Shown: in pieces, positions 1 through 7,651 of the stretch | Layout: every line of letters starts with the position of its first letter | How positions within the stretch are numbered: the stretch's first letter is position 1 | Assembly (NCBI RefSeq): GCF_900447215.1 | Contig: NZ_UFYA01000001.1 | Span: 1,860,001-1,924,000 of the forward strand | DNA: 64,000 nucleotides | Source: Dermatophilus congolensis | GTDB taxonomy: Bacteria; Actinomycetota; Actinomycetes; Actinomycetales; Dermatophilaceae | Direction: 5' to 3' | Made by a program: the position numbers and the translations under genes | The notes under the pieces: generated by a model | Seen by the model: only the letters and a program-made list of their open reading frames with translations | What the model was told of the DNA's origin: nothing | Database searches by the model: none

Positions 1-45
1 TCGAATGTTCAAGGCGGGCTCTACTAGGGCACATGATGCGTGTTG

Positions 46-471
46 TTATCGGGTAGGAGGCAGTTGCTCTCCATCGCTGTCTGGGTTCCTCAGAGAACTC
101 TGGTGTTCCTGCGCAATGGGCGGCTCCACTCGCGGCTGGGAACCTGTTGCGGCGCGCTCTTCGTGCTCATCAAGACGAGCACGTGTCTCGGCCAGCTCAG
201 CGGCTTGTTCACGCTCGCGGCGCTCCATTTGGCGACGCTCACGGTGCGACTGGTAACGGCGTTTAGTTGCAAAGAACGCCATCCACACGCCCAACATCAT
301 GAGCAGCATCGCGATAGCGCCAAGAACAAACATGGTGGCCGGGGTGATTGACAACGTGTTGCTGAACAAGTCAACGGTCACGGCAGGTGCTGTCCCACCT
401 GAGGCAGCCCACAGGCAAAAACCAGCGATACCAAGGGCCAGAAACATGAGAACCGAACCAAGTACTGCCAT
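46..471 (-). CDS. small two-helix membrane protein with charged C-terminal coil
   Basis: About 141 residues. I chose the ATG at 471 because AAGGAG lies eight bases upstream; the more distal ATG at 501 falls inside a palindrome. Two hydrophobic segments are visible (about residues 3-22 and 41-65). They are followed by a strongly charged stretch rich in Arg/Glu with alternating RRQMERREREQ-type composition, probably a cytoplasmic coiled coil, and a Pro/Gln/Ser-rich tail. I do not recognise a named family, and no catalytic motif is evident. It is transcribed leftward. A 21-bp palindrome at 494-514 sits just upstream of the start, so this gene may have its own promoter and regulator. Function unknown; the reading frame itself is convincing because of hydrophobicity pattern, codon use and RBS. 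Confidence 0.7.
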   Translation of the reverse strand: MAVLGSVLMFLALGIAGFCLWAASGGTAPAVTVDLFSNTLSITPATMFVLGAIAMLLMMLGVWMAFFATKRRYQSHRERRQMERREREQAAELAETRARLDEHEERAATGSQPRVEPPIAQEHQSSLRNPDSDGEQLPPTR

Positions 472-493
472 ACGTGTCTCCTTGCGAGGCTGC

Positions 494-514
494 CCGAACA
501 TGCCGCATGTTCGG
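494..514. promoter_or_regulatory. 21-bp palindrome upstream of the small membrane protein
   Basis: Perfect 10-bp arms (CCGAACATGC and GCATGTTCGG) around one central base, ending 23 bases upstream of the ATG at 471. The placement suits an operator for a dimeric repressor. It resembles a LexA box only in its CGAAC/GTTCG ends; the spacing between them is nine rather than four, so I do not call it LexA. Confidence 0.45.
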
Positions 515-609
515 AAACGTGAGGTGGGCGATCGCGACCACAGTACCGACCTTCACGAGCAACATCGCAGACCGGCGGCTACTTCTTGGCGCCATCGTTG
601 TGTTTTTGT

Positions 610-1215
610 TCAGATAGAGATGAAGACCTCCTCGAATGCGAGGCGCTTGTTTCGTGGGTGATATGACGCTGTGTCGGCATACCCAACGTTGGCAACGATG
701 AGAGGGAACACTCGCTCGTCTGGGAAGAATTCTTTTGCGATGGAGGGAAAGTCCGCGCCTGTCATCGGGGCGACAGCAAGTCCGGCAGCACGTAGCGCCA
801 CGATCCAGTACGCAATTGAGAGTGTGGCGTTGAGATGAGCCGAAGGTGTTCTTTTTTCGCGTCCAAGTTTCTCGAACATGTCGTAGGCATCTTTATAGGC
901 CGGGAACTGTTCTGCGGCGTACTGATGAAAGTCCAGGTCGGCAGCGAAAATGAGAGTCACTGGAGCGGTTCGTGTTTTTTCTTTGTTGCCACCAGACATG
1001 TGCTCAACCAGCGCGGCTCGGCGTTGCGGAGATCGTACAGCCAGGACACGCAAAGGTTGCAGGTTCATCGAGGTCGGGCCCCATTTTGCTAGCTCATACA
1101 CCTGGCGGAGTTGTTCATCAGTGACTGGCTGATCAGTAAATGCGTTGGGGGTGCGGGCTTGGCGGAAAAGAAGATCTTGAGCAGCCTGATCGAGAGCGAA
1201 AGCAGTTTGGGTCAT
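610..1215 (-). CDS. nitroreductase family protein, malonic semialdehyde reductase (RutE)-like
   Basis: 201 residues, the usual length for the RutE/HadB branch of the FMN-dependent nitroreductase fold. Family features seen: an N-terminal LFRQARTPNAF segment, the WGPTSMNLQP motif that contacts FMN, KTRTAPVTLIF in the middle, and a terminal NKRLAFEEVF. RutE reduces malonic semialdehyde to 3-hydroxypropionate during pyrimidine breakdown, but no other rut gene is present. A general NAD(P)H-dependent quinone/nitro reductase is therefore equally possible. The start ATG has a G-rich Shine-Dalgarno directly upstream that forms one arm of a 12-bp inverted repeat (1211-1283). The gene follows the decaying ABC permease on the same strand, 81 bases away. 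Confidence 0.85.
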   Translation of the reverse strand: MTQTAFALDQAAQDLLFRQARTPNAFTDQPVTDEQLRQVYELAKWGPTSMNLQPLRVLAVRSPQRRAALVEHMSGGNKEKTRTAPVTLIFAADLDFHQYAAEQFPAYKDAYDMFEKLGREKRTPSAHLNATLSIAYWIVALRAAGLAVAPMTGADFPSIAKEFFPDERVFPLIVANVGYADTASYHPRNKRLAFEEVFISI

Positions 1216-1283
1216 CCCCCACCCTAACTCTGGGTTTTCGGGCTGTTCTGCTTTGGAGGAACCGATTCCAAGTGGGGGATGAC
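1211..1283 (-). promoter_or_regulatory. inverted repeat that could pair with the nitroreductase RBS and start codon
   Basis: Two perfect 12-bp arms, 1211-1222 and 1272-1283 (GTCATCCCCCAC / GTGGGGGATGAC on the plus strand), are separated by 49 bases. In the leftward mRNA the downstream arm contains the GGGGG Shine-Dalgarno and the ATG at 1215. If the leader folds this way, translation initiation would be masked. Seen in sequence; the regulatory role is inference. Confidence 0.45.
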
Positions 1284-1296
1284 TATGGAGCTGGCT

Positions 1297-2980
1297 TTAT
1301 GTCAGCTTTTTTCCTGCTTTCGCGCCGAGGAACCCGCTAATACTGCTGGCGAAGAACAGGGCGATGAATGCTGCGTGGAGCAGTACAGGAGGGCTAGTGG
1401 GGGTGATGGTGTGGTTCGGCGCTGCGTGGGCGACGCCGTGTCCCATGACCCACCATGTCACGAGAGTGAATAGGTAGACCGTGGCGGTGCGGGCAGCGGC
1501 GTCAGCAGCGACGCTGAACAGATCTACTGTCCTGGTGGCTCCTAGGGCGGTAGTCACTGCAGTGGTGCGGTGGAAGCTGGCGTTGAGTAGGTAGACCGAG
1601 GCAACGCTGAACAGCAAAGATAACGTGATGAGTGGGGCGAGCATGGGGCCGATATCTGCGGCACCAGCGCCACGTATCACGGCTTGAGAAAGGCCATTCT
1701 GCGCCCAGGAGCGAGCAGTGGTTACGTTGATGGCGGGGTCGGGCAGTGTTTCTGTCTTCGTAAAGACAGGCAGGGCACGCCATGTGTGAACGGATTCGGG
1801 TGGGGCTCCGTCACGAAGTTTTTGCCACGGAGAGCCGGTCAGCCCGTTGCTAGGCGAAGACCATAGCGTTTCTCCTGGCGTGGCAGCGGGGGTGTTGCTA
1901 GCCCAGGTGAACAGGGCTTCTCGGGTGTTCTTCTCGGCGTAAGCAATACCGGAGTAACCGCTGGCGTCGGGCCCGATATGGATTAGTCCTACACAGCTGG
2001 AAGTGCTGCGGCAGATATGGTCGGCGCTCTGATGGGGCAGTAGCATCCCGTCCGCGGTGGTAGCGACGGCTGCGCTGTGGGTGAACAGGTCTGCTAGGGA
2101 TGCTCGCTGGATCAGTTCTACTGTGCTGATCATTGAGACCAGAGCAGCGAAGAGCACCACGGCGAATGTGGAGACAGTCACGCTAGATGACAGGCCGAAG
2201 ATGCGGTCACGGGTCAGGGCAATCCTGGCAGCCCATGCTCCTGGCCAGCGGCGGGCCAGGATCGGCGCGCAGCATACAAGCGTGAATAAGGCTGGGGCGA
2301 GCAAGACTGCGGCGATCACCCATATAAGGGCGCCGCCGAAGAGTGCACCCGGGCCGTTGGTGGGAGCGGACAACAGTAAAGCGACTGCGCTGATAACGGC
2401 GAGGACACCGGCTGTAGCTCGCAGATAGAACAGCACTGTGTTGCGGCGGCGATGACTTTGTTCTCCGCGGAAGGGACGAGCGCGCCATCCTCCGAATATG
2501 GCCAGGAGTGCGGTGAGGGTGGTTCCGGTCAGGTAGGAGAGCGGCCACATTGCTGAGTCGTGGGGTAGGCCGTGGAATCCACCGGTGCGTAGCACGCCAT
2601 AGCAGCATCCAGTAGGTCGGGACTGCTGCCAAGAGGGCCAGGGGTAGTCCCATCAGAAAGGCGACTAGGGATTGTGTGGCGGTGAAGATGTGGACGCGGG
2701 TTGGGCTGTATCCCAGGGCGGTTAGAGCAGCGAGGTCGTCGTCGAATCCGGCTCGCACGACGTCGGTGACGCTGCATGCGATGGCGAACAGTCCGATTGT
2801 GGTTGTGAGGAGGAAAATGGTGAGCGCGCCAGTGTTTCCACCACTGGTGATCGAGGCAGTGAGGAGTCCGGTTAAGGCGATCATTCCCGCGGTAGATGCG
2901 GCGTAGACAAGTATGGGTGCCAGGAATGCGCGCAGGGTGCGGGTGACGCTCAGCGCGGCTGGGCGTAGAGGTGTGCTCAC
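1297..2980 (-). pseudogene. FtsX/MacB-type ABC transporter permease, frameshifted
   Basis: Two overlapping frames together make one permease of about 560 residues. The N-terminal part begins at 2980 (MSTPLRPAALSV) with hydrophobic segments typical of FtsX-like permeases. It loses its homologous character near 2590-2605, after PTYWMLLWR. The C-terminal part continues in another frame with LRTGGFHGLPHDS, further membrane segments and an extracytoplasmic loop, to the stop at 1297. A net one-base insertion or two-base loss explains the switch. The start overlaps the end of the ATPase gene by four bases, so they formed an operon. Sequencing error cannot be excluded, but the ATPase also lacks its catalytic Glu, which fits decay. 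The downstream half could still be made from a GTG near 2595. Confidence 0.75.
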
Positions 2981-3678
2981 TGCGGTGTGCTTTCTGTGCG
3001 GGCTTGTGCTGGTTCGCTTTTCTGAGTGTGGGTTTCTTGGATCTGTCCGTTGTCGATGGTCAGGATGCGGTCGGCGTAGTTTTGGGCGCGGTTAGTGTCG
3101 TGGGTGACGCACATGACGGTGGTATTGGCGTGATGGGCGAGGTCACGTAGACCAGACAGGACGAGGTCGGAGTTGGTGGCGTCCAGTGCTGAGGTGGGTC
3201 CGTCTGCCCAGACCAGTGGAGAGCGTCGATAGATGGCGCTGGCCATTGCCACTCGCTGGCGTTGTCCGCCGGACATATGTGAAATTCGAGAGTCGGCGTG
3301 GTTGAGGAGTCCTACTGTTTCTAGTGCGTTCCGGGCTGTGTCGGTGTCACGGCGAATACCGGCGATTTCACCGGCTATGAGAACGTTTTCCAGTGCGGTG
3401 AGGTATTCCACGACGGATCCTCGCTGGATGAGGTAGGTGCCTTTGCGGCGCACTTGTCGGCGTGCTCGAGCATGCCGAAGGTCCAGGCCTAGGACGTGGA
3501 CTTGCCCGGAGGTGGCGGGGATAGTTCCAGCACAGACGTCTAAAAGTGTGGATTTCCCGGTTCCGGAGGGTCCGCATATGGCAATGAATTCGCCGGCACG
3601 GACATGGATTGAGGGTATGAGGAGCTGGAAAGACGAGCGCGGGTGTTTCACCACGACGCTGTGTAGGTCCACGATCAT
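2977..3678 (-). CDS. ABC transporter ATP-binding protein, LolD/MacB-like, Walker B Glu replaced
   Basis: 233 residues with the full ABC layout: Walker A GPSGTGKST, Q-loop region, signature MSGGQRQRVAM, Walker B LVWADGPTSALD and H-loop VCVTHD. In LolD/MacB-type ATPases Walker B normally reads ADEPT. Here the Glu that activates the hydrolytic water is Gly (GGA at 3199-3201), so ATP hydrolysis should be badly impaired. It pairs with the downstream frameshifted permease, overlapping it by four bases. Together they would have formed an exporter or lipoprotein-extracting system with unknown substrate. The combined lesions suggest a transporter under relaxed selection. Confidence 0.85.
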   Translation of the reverse strand: MIVDLHSVVVKHPRSSFQLLIPSIHVRAGEFIAICGPSGTGKSTLLDVCAGTIPATSGQVHVLGLDLRHARARRQVRRKGTYLIQRGSVVEYLTALENVLIAGEIAGIRRDTDTARNALETVGLLNHADSRISHMSGGQRQRVAMASAIYRRSPLVWADGPTSALDATNSDLVLSGLRDLAHHANTTVMCVTHDTNRAQNYADRILTIDNGQIQETHTQKSEPAQARTESTPQ

Positions 3679-3736
3679 GGTTCATTCCTACCTGGTAGCG
3701 GCAGGGTCGAAAATTTAGTTGTGCCATTGGAGGGGG

Positions 3737-4543
3737 TCAGTCGTTGTGTGCTGCGGTGACAGTGGTGACGTCTACACCGCAGGAGCACAGTTCAGCGAGG
3801 GCTTCGTCACTGATATTGGCATCGGTGAAGACGCGGCCTACCGCTCCGGCTGAGCACAGATGTACAGGGGCACGTGTTCCGAATTTGCTGGAGTCGCTGA
3901 GGACGACGATCTCTTCAGCTTGAGCTGCCATGGCGCGGACTGCTTCGGCTCGGGCGATGTCACGACCGGAAAAACCCCGGCCGGTGTCGAATCCGTCGAC
4001 ACCGATGAAGCATGAGGTGACGTGGAAGTTTCTCGCTGCTGCAGCCAGGAGTGGACCCACCATGACTTGAGGTCGGGTTTGGTATTCGCCGCCGAGAACG
4101 ATGACGCGAGGGGCGGAGGTGTTACGGACGTAGTCGGCGATGAAAGCGGAGTTAGTGATGATGGTGGTGCCGCGGTCTGCGGCACAGAGCTCTTCAGCGA
4201 ATAGGGCTGCAGTGGATCCTGATTCGATCAAGATGGTTTCGCCGTCGGGAACGGTTTGCGCGGCGGCTCGCGCGATGTGGGATTTCACTTTGAAACCAGA
4301 GGCAAGGCGGGCGCGGATGTCATCACCAGCGTTAGCGACCGCAGCTCCATGTTCGCGGCGAAGTAACCCTTGTCGGGTGAGTTCGTCGAGGTCTTTGCGA
4401 ACGGTGACTTGACTGACGCCTAGGAGTGCAGCGAGCTCACCGACTTCAACACGGCCACGTTGGGTAACGATGTCCAGTGCACGGTCACGTCGGCCGCCGA
4501 GGCTTCGGGTAGCGGAGGGGGCGGTTCCTCTTGTTCGCTCCAT
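3737..4543 (-). CDS. DeoR/GlpR family transcriptional regulator
   Basis: 268 residues. The N-terminal winged helix-turn-helix (about residues 20-75) carries the family signature LGVSQVTVRKDLDEL followed by LLRREHGAA. The C-terminal DeoR sensor domain has the GVDGFDTGRGFSGRD region that in relatives binds phosphorylated sugars. The gene is divergent from the DUF1479 gene, with 127 bases between them and a short inverted repeat at 4567-4583, so it probably controls that gene and itself. No sugar-catabolic genes lie beside it, so the effector cannot be guessed. Start ATG at 4543; no strong Shine-Dalgarno is visible. Confidence 0.88.
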   Translation of the reverse strand: MERTRGTAPSATRSLGGRRDRALDIVTQRGRVEVGELAALLGVSQVTVRKDLDELTRQGLLRREHGAAVANAGDDIRARLASGFKVKSHIARAAAQTVPDGETILIESGSTAALFAEELCAADRGTTIITNSAFIADYVRNTSAPRVIVLGGEYQTRPQVMVGPLLAAAARNFHVTSCFIGVDGFDTGRGFSGRDIARAEAVRAMAAQAEEIVVLSDSSKFGTRAPVHLCSAGAVGRVFTDANISDEALAELCSCGVDVTTVTAAHND

Positions 4544-4566
4544 AGGAGAAGCATAGGCTTTCGTTT

Positions 4567-4583
4567 GAAATCAAAAAGATTTC
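4567..4583. promoter_or_regulatory. candidate DeoR operator in a divergent promoter region
   Basis: GAAATC-AAAAA-GATTTC is a perfect 6-bp inverted repeat with a 5-base spacer, flanked by TTTCG on both sides. It lies 23 bases upstream of the DeoR gene and 87 bases upstream of the DUF1479 gene. AT-rich repeats with TTTCG are usual in DeoR-family operators. The assignment is inferred from position. Confidence 0.45.
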
Positions 4584-4670
4584 GAGTGTAGTGACGTGTC
4601 GGTGTGGAAATGAGGACGCGGGTTCACTGCTCATGCAATTTCCCTACCCGATGAAAAGAGGGTTCCCACC

Positions 4671-5954
4671 GTGACCAATACCGCTCTTCCAGTGATCCCT
4701 GCCTCGACAGCACCTACTGATTTCGCTACGGCCGTCCGCACAGCCAAGAAAGACATCATTTCCGAAATCGGTTCTCCTCAAGCTGCTTACGCGTCGATGA
4801 TGGATCATCTTCGTCCCGTTCTTGAGGAAATCATTGCGTTGCGGGACGCTGGAAAACAGGTGTGGCCGCAGATCGACTACGACCGGATTGCTTCTGGTGC
4901 CGTCACCGAGGCAGAACGAGATCTCATCCGGGCGCGTGGCTGCCTGGTAATCCGTGGCCATTTCCCCCGCGAACAAGCTCTGGACTGGGACGCACGTTTA
5001 GAGGAATACGTCGACGCTAATGATTTCGCGCGGATCTACCGTGGCGCAGGGGATGACTTTTTCAGCACTACCTCTGCTTCCAAACCCGCGATCTACCCGA
5101 TCTACTGGTCACCTTCCCAGATGGAGGCCCGTCAATCCTCCCGTATGAACTGTGCCCAGTCGTTCCTCAATCGCCTCTGGAAATACGAATCAAACGGGAC
5201 CCGGTGGTTTGACCCAGACCGCAGCATTATCTATCCCGATCGCATCCGTCGCCGCGCCCCCGGCAGCAGCAACGGTGGTCTTGGGGCGCATTGCGACTCT
5301 GGTTCGCTAGAGAGGTGGCTGCTCCCGGCATACCGCAAGGTGTATTCCGCTCTCTACGTGGGGCGCCCCGAGCTTTACGACCCATGGGATGCAGCTCACC
5401 GGCCCCAGATGCACGAGTACGAAGGCGGCACCACCAAATGTTCGGTGTTTCGCACTTTCCAGGGGTGGACGGCTCTGTCTGACATGCGCAATGACCAAGG
5501 GGTCTTACACACTGTTCCTGCTCCTGAGGCACTCGGGAGTGTTTTGCTTCGGGCATTACTGCCTGACGTGGCCCCAGACGAGCTGTGTGGTGTGCAGCCC
5601 CGTATGGTCTTGGCTGTTCTCGAAAAGTGGCACCCCGAGCTGCATGCCGCGCTGACTCCTATCCCTGATCTACGGGCTGGTGACTCGGTGTGGTGGCACG
5701 CCGACGTTATCCATTCTGTCGCTGCGGTGCAGAACCAGAATGGTTGGGGCAACGTCATGTATATCCCTGCGGCCCCGGCGTGTACGAAGAACCTCATTTA
5801 TGCCCGCCACACGTACCGTGACTTTCTCGCTGGTCGGTCACCGCACGATTTCCCGGCAGAACATTACGAAACCGATTGGTCTGGCAGGTTCACTGCCGAG
5901 CAGCTCACTGATCACGGGCGCCGAGCTTTCGACCTGGACACAGTGAATGGGTAA
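4671..5954 (+). CDS. DUF1479 (YbiU-like) putative 2-oxoglutarate/Fe(II) dioxygenase-fold protein
   Basis: 427 residues, the normal length for the DUF1479 family (E. coli YbiU). GTG start at 4671. Family landmarks seen: the GCLVIRGHFPREQALDWD segment near residue 85, GAHCDSGSLERWL around residue 206 and WWHADVIHSVAAV near residue 345. The HxD and distal His are arranged as in a jelly-roll Fe(II)/2-oxoglutarate oxygenase active site. The substrate is unknown for the family. It stands alone, divergent from a DeoR regulator, and its stop codon abuts the stop of the convergent ferredoxin-like gene. Inference: an inducible oxygenase acting on a metabolite sensed by the DeoR protein. Confidence 0.87.
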   Translation: MTNTALPVIPASTAPTDFATAVRTAKKDIISEIGSPQAAYASMMDHLRPVLEEIIALRDAGKQVWPQIDYDRIASGAVTEAERDLIRARGCLVIRGHFPREQALDWDARLEEYVDANDFARIYRGAGDDFFSTTSASKPAIYPIYWSPSQMEARQSSRMNCAQSFLNRLWKYESNGTRWFDPDRSIIYPDRIRRRAPGSSNGGLGAHCDSGSLERWLLPAYRKVYSALYVGRPELYDPWDAAHRPQMHEYEGGTTKCSVFRTFQGWTALSDMRNDQGVLHTVPAPEALGSVLLRALLPDVAPDELCGVQPRMVLAVLEKWHPELHAALTPIPDLRAGDSVWWHADVIHSVAAVQNQNGWGNVMYIPAAPACTKNLIYARHTYRDFLAGRSPHDFPAEHYETDWSGRFTAEQLTDHGRRAFDLDTVNG

Positions 5955-6947
5955 TTACTGTCTATCCCGGGCAGGCAGTGTTGAGCCGAAAGGTTTTTTC
6001 CTTCGGTAAGCGCACACCTGACAGAGTCCACCTGCATCAACAGGGGTGGGGGCGCAGCAACGCGTACACGGGGCAACTTCCTGTTGGGCAACGGGTAAGA
6101 CACCTCCCCGCAGTTGATCGCTCCACCGAGCATGCCGACGCACCGTGAGCACGTGTGATGGGCACATCTGGACACAGTGACGGCATCCGGAGCAGGCTGC
6201 GATATTTTCGGTCAGCACAGCTGTACTTTCGCTAACAATCTGCAGGTCTAGGGCTTTTTCCGGGCACGTTCGTATGCAGGTGCCGCACGCGTTGCATCCG
6301 GGAGCTGCGAGCATCACCGCTGGGGCAGCGGTAGTGGCTGCAGCGGTTGCATCGGGGACGCGGTGCCCGGTGGTTTCATGCAAGTTCACCAGGGCGGTGA
6401 TGAGGTCACTGTGCTCGGATGCCTGCCGGTGGGGCAGAGTGCTCTGGGATGGTGCGCTGATGAGGGTGCGGCGCGAGACCGGCATGGATTTGCCTTCGAG
6501 CAGCGGTATCGGTGTGACGGGGCGGCCAGTGGCAGGTGGCAGTGATGTCCACACCTGGAGCGAAGGGGTGCCTGGATTTTTCTGTTCTGTTTCGGGCGGG
6601 GTGGTGTTTGTGTCACGTATGAGGGCCAGGAGGTCATTCATTCGTGCATGCACGTGGTCAGGGCGAGCGCATCCGTTGATGAGCAGACGCACACCGGCGG
6701 CGCCATCGGCCAGGATGTGCACCACCTGGCTGCGGCGCACGTGGGCTAAGCATCCTGGTGCCCGGATGACTACCGCTTCTGGGCGGGCACGGGTAACCGC
6801 ATATGCGGTGTCGTGCGGGTGTGGATGTTCTGCACATATCAGCACCGCTTCGATTCCGGCTGATCTGCTTTGTAGCCACTGTCGTACTGCACCGAGTTCT
6901 GTCGTCGCAGCAGGAGCTTGTGGGGTGGTGTGCAGAGTTGGCATCAC
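5955..6947 (-). CDS. 4Fe-4S ferredoxin-like protein, last gene of the DMSO-reductase operon
   Basis: About 330 residues. The N-terminal 190 residues show no motif I know. The C-terminal part holds two [4Fe-4S] motifs, CNACGTCIRTCP and CSGCRHCVQMCP, and then a pair of Cys couples (CTRCC ... CQVC) that looks like a zinc ribbon or a third metal site. No Tat or Sec signal is visible, so it is probably cytoplasmic. GTG at 6947 and ATG at 6944 both overlap the stop of the TorD-like gene (GTGATG), so it is translationally coupled. Role by context: electron transfer to, or maturation of, the molybdo-enzyme encoded upstream. It is much longer than a plain ferredoxin, and the N-terminal domain is unexplained. 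Confidence 0.8.
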   Translation of the reverse strand: MMPTLHTTPQAPAATTELGAVRQWLQSRSAGIEAVLICAEHPHPHDTAYAVTRARPEAVVIRAPGCLAHVRRSQVVHILADGAAGVRLLINGCARPDHVHARMNDLLALIRDTNTTPPETEQKNPGTPSLQVWTSLPPATGRPVTPIPLLEGKSMPVSRRTLISAPSQSTLPHRQASEHSDLITALVNLHETTGHRVPDATAAATTAAPAVMLAAPGCNACGTCIRTCPEKALDLQIVSESTAVLTENIAACSGCRHCVQMCPSHVLTVRRHARWSDQLRGGVLPVAQQEVAPCTRCCAPTPVDAGGLCQVCAYRRKKPFGSTLPARDRQ

Positions 6948-7651
6948 AGTGGCCCGTTGGGTTTAAGGAGGGCTGGTGCTGCATCCAGGAGTGCAGCGGT
7001 GGCAGCGGCCACTGCTTGGTAGAAGGTGGTGTGGGCGCGGGCGCGTACTAGTGCACAAAAGTCTGGTGCCCACGGCAGTAGGTGGGTGGCGGTGAATTGG
7101 CGGGCGCCTTGGGCGTAGATGGCTGCGGACTGGGTGTCGTCTTCTTCTAGGCAGTCTGATGCCCATGTGGCTAGGGTTGCGAGGAATTCTAGTTCGAGGC
7201 CGATGTGGTCATCGGGTTCTTTGCCTTGTCTGGGTGCGCTGAGCCCATAGTGCTGATACCAGGCGCGCACATCGAGGGTTTCTGGTTCGAACAGCAATCC
7301 TTCGGCAGATGTGTGCACTGATTCGTAGGGGGCGGCTTCCATATGTCCCGGGCCAACGAACAGGCGCTGGTGGTCGGCGGCTACGGCGTCTACGTCATGC
7401 GGACCAGCGAGGTCGTGTAGTGCCGCCTGGCTTGATGCGTCTGTAGGCGGTAGTGGCCAGGTGTGGGGGAGGTTTTCGGCGTGGAGGTTCTCCAGAACGT
7501 CAGCGCCAGCCGGTGCCAGGAACCAGCGAGATAGGGGTGTTGCTGTGGCGGCGAGTTGGATCAGGTTCTCAAAGGCAGGTGGGGCGGGCAGCTGCCTTGT
7601 GGGGGTGGTTGAGCCGAGCGTTGGCCAGGGTAGCGGTGTCGGGGTGTTCAT
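6944..7651 (-). CDS. TorD/DmsD-family redox enzyme maturation chaperone
   Basis: 235 residues, almost wholly helical in prediction. It carries the TorD/DmsD hallmarks: an LFVGPGHMEAAPYESVH segment and EPDDHIGLELEFLATL. Such chaperones bind the twin-arginine leader of the catalytic subunit and help insert the molybdenum cofactor before Tat export. ATG at 7651 overlaps the dmsC stop as ATGA, and its own stop overlaps the next start, so it is tightly coupled in the operon. The N-terminal 40 residues are Pro/Thr-rich and not conserved. Confidence 0.88.
   Translation of the reverse strand: MNTPTPLPWPTLGSTTPTRQLPAPPAFENLIQLAATATPLSRWFLAPAGADVLENLHAENLPHTWPLPPTDASSQAALHDLAGPHDVDAVAADHQRLFVGPGHMEAAPYESVHTSAEGLLFEPETLDVRAWYQHYGLSAPRQGKEPDDHIGLELEFLATLATWASDCLEEDDTQSAAIYAQGARQFTATHLLPWAPDFCALVRARAHTTFYQAVAAATAALLDAAPALLKPNGPL

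Noticed and set aside
494-514. Possible LexA/SOS box
   Set aside because: CGAAC and GTTCG are nine bases apart; the actinobacterial SOS box needs four.
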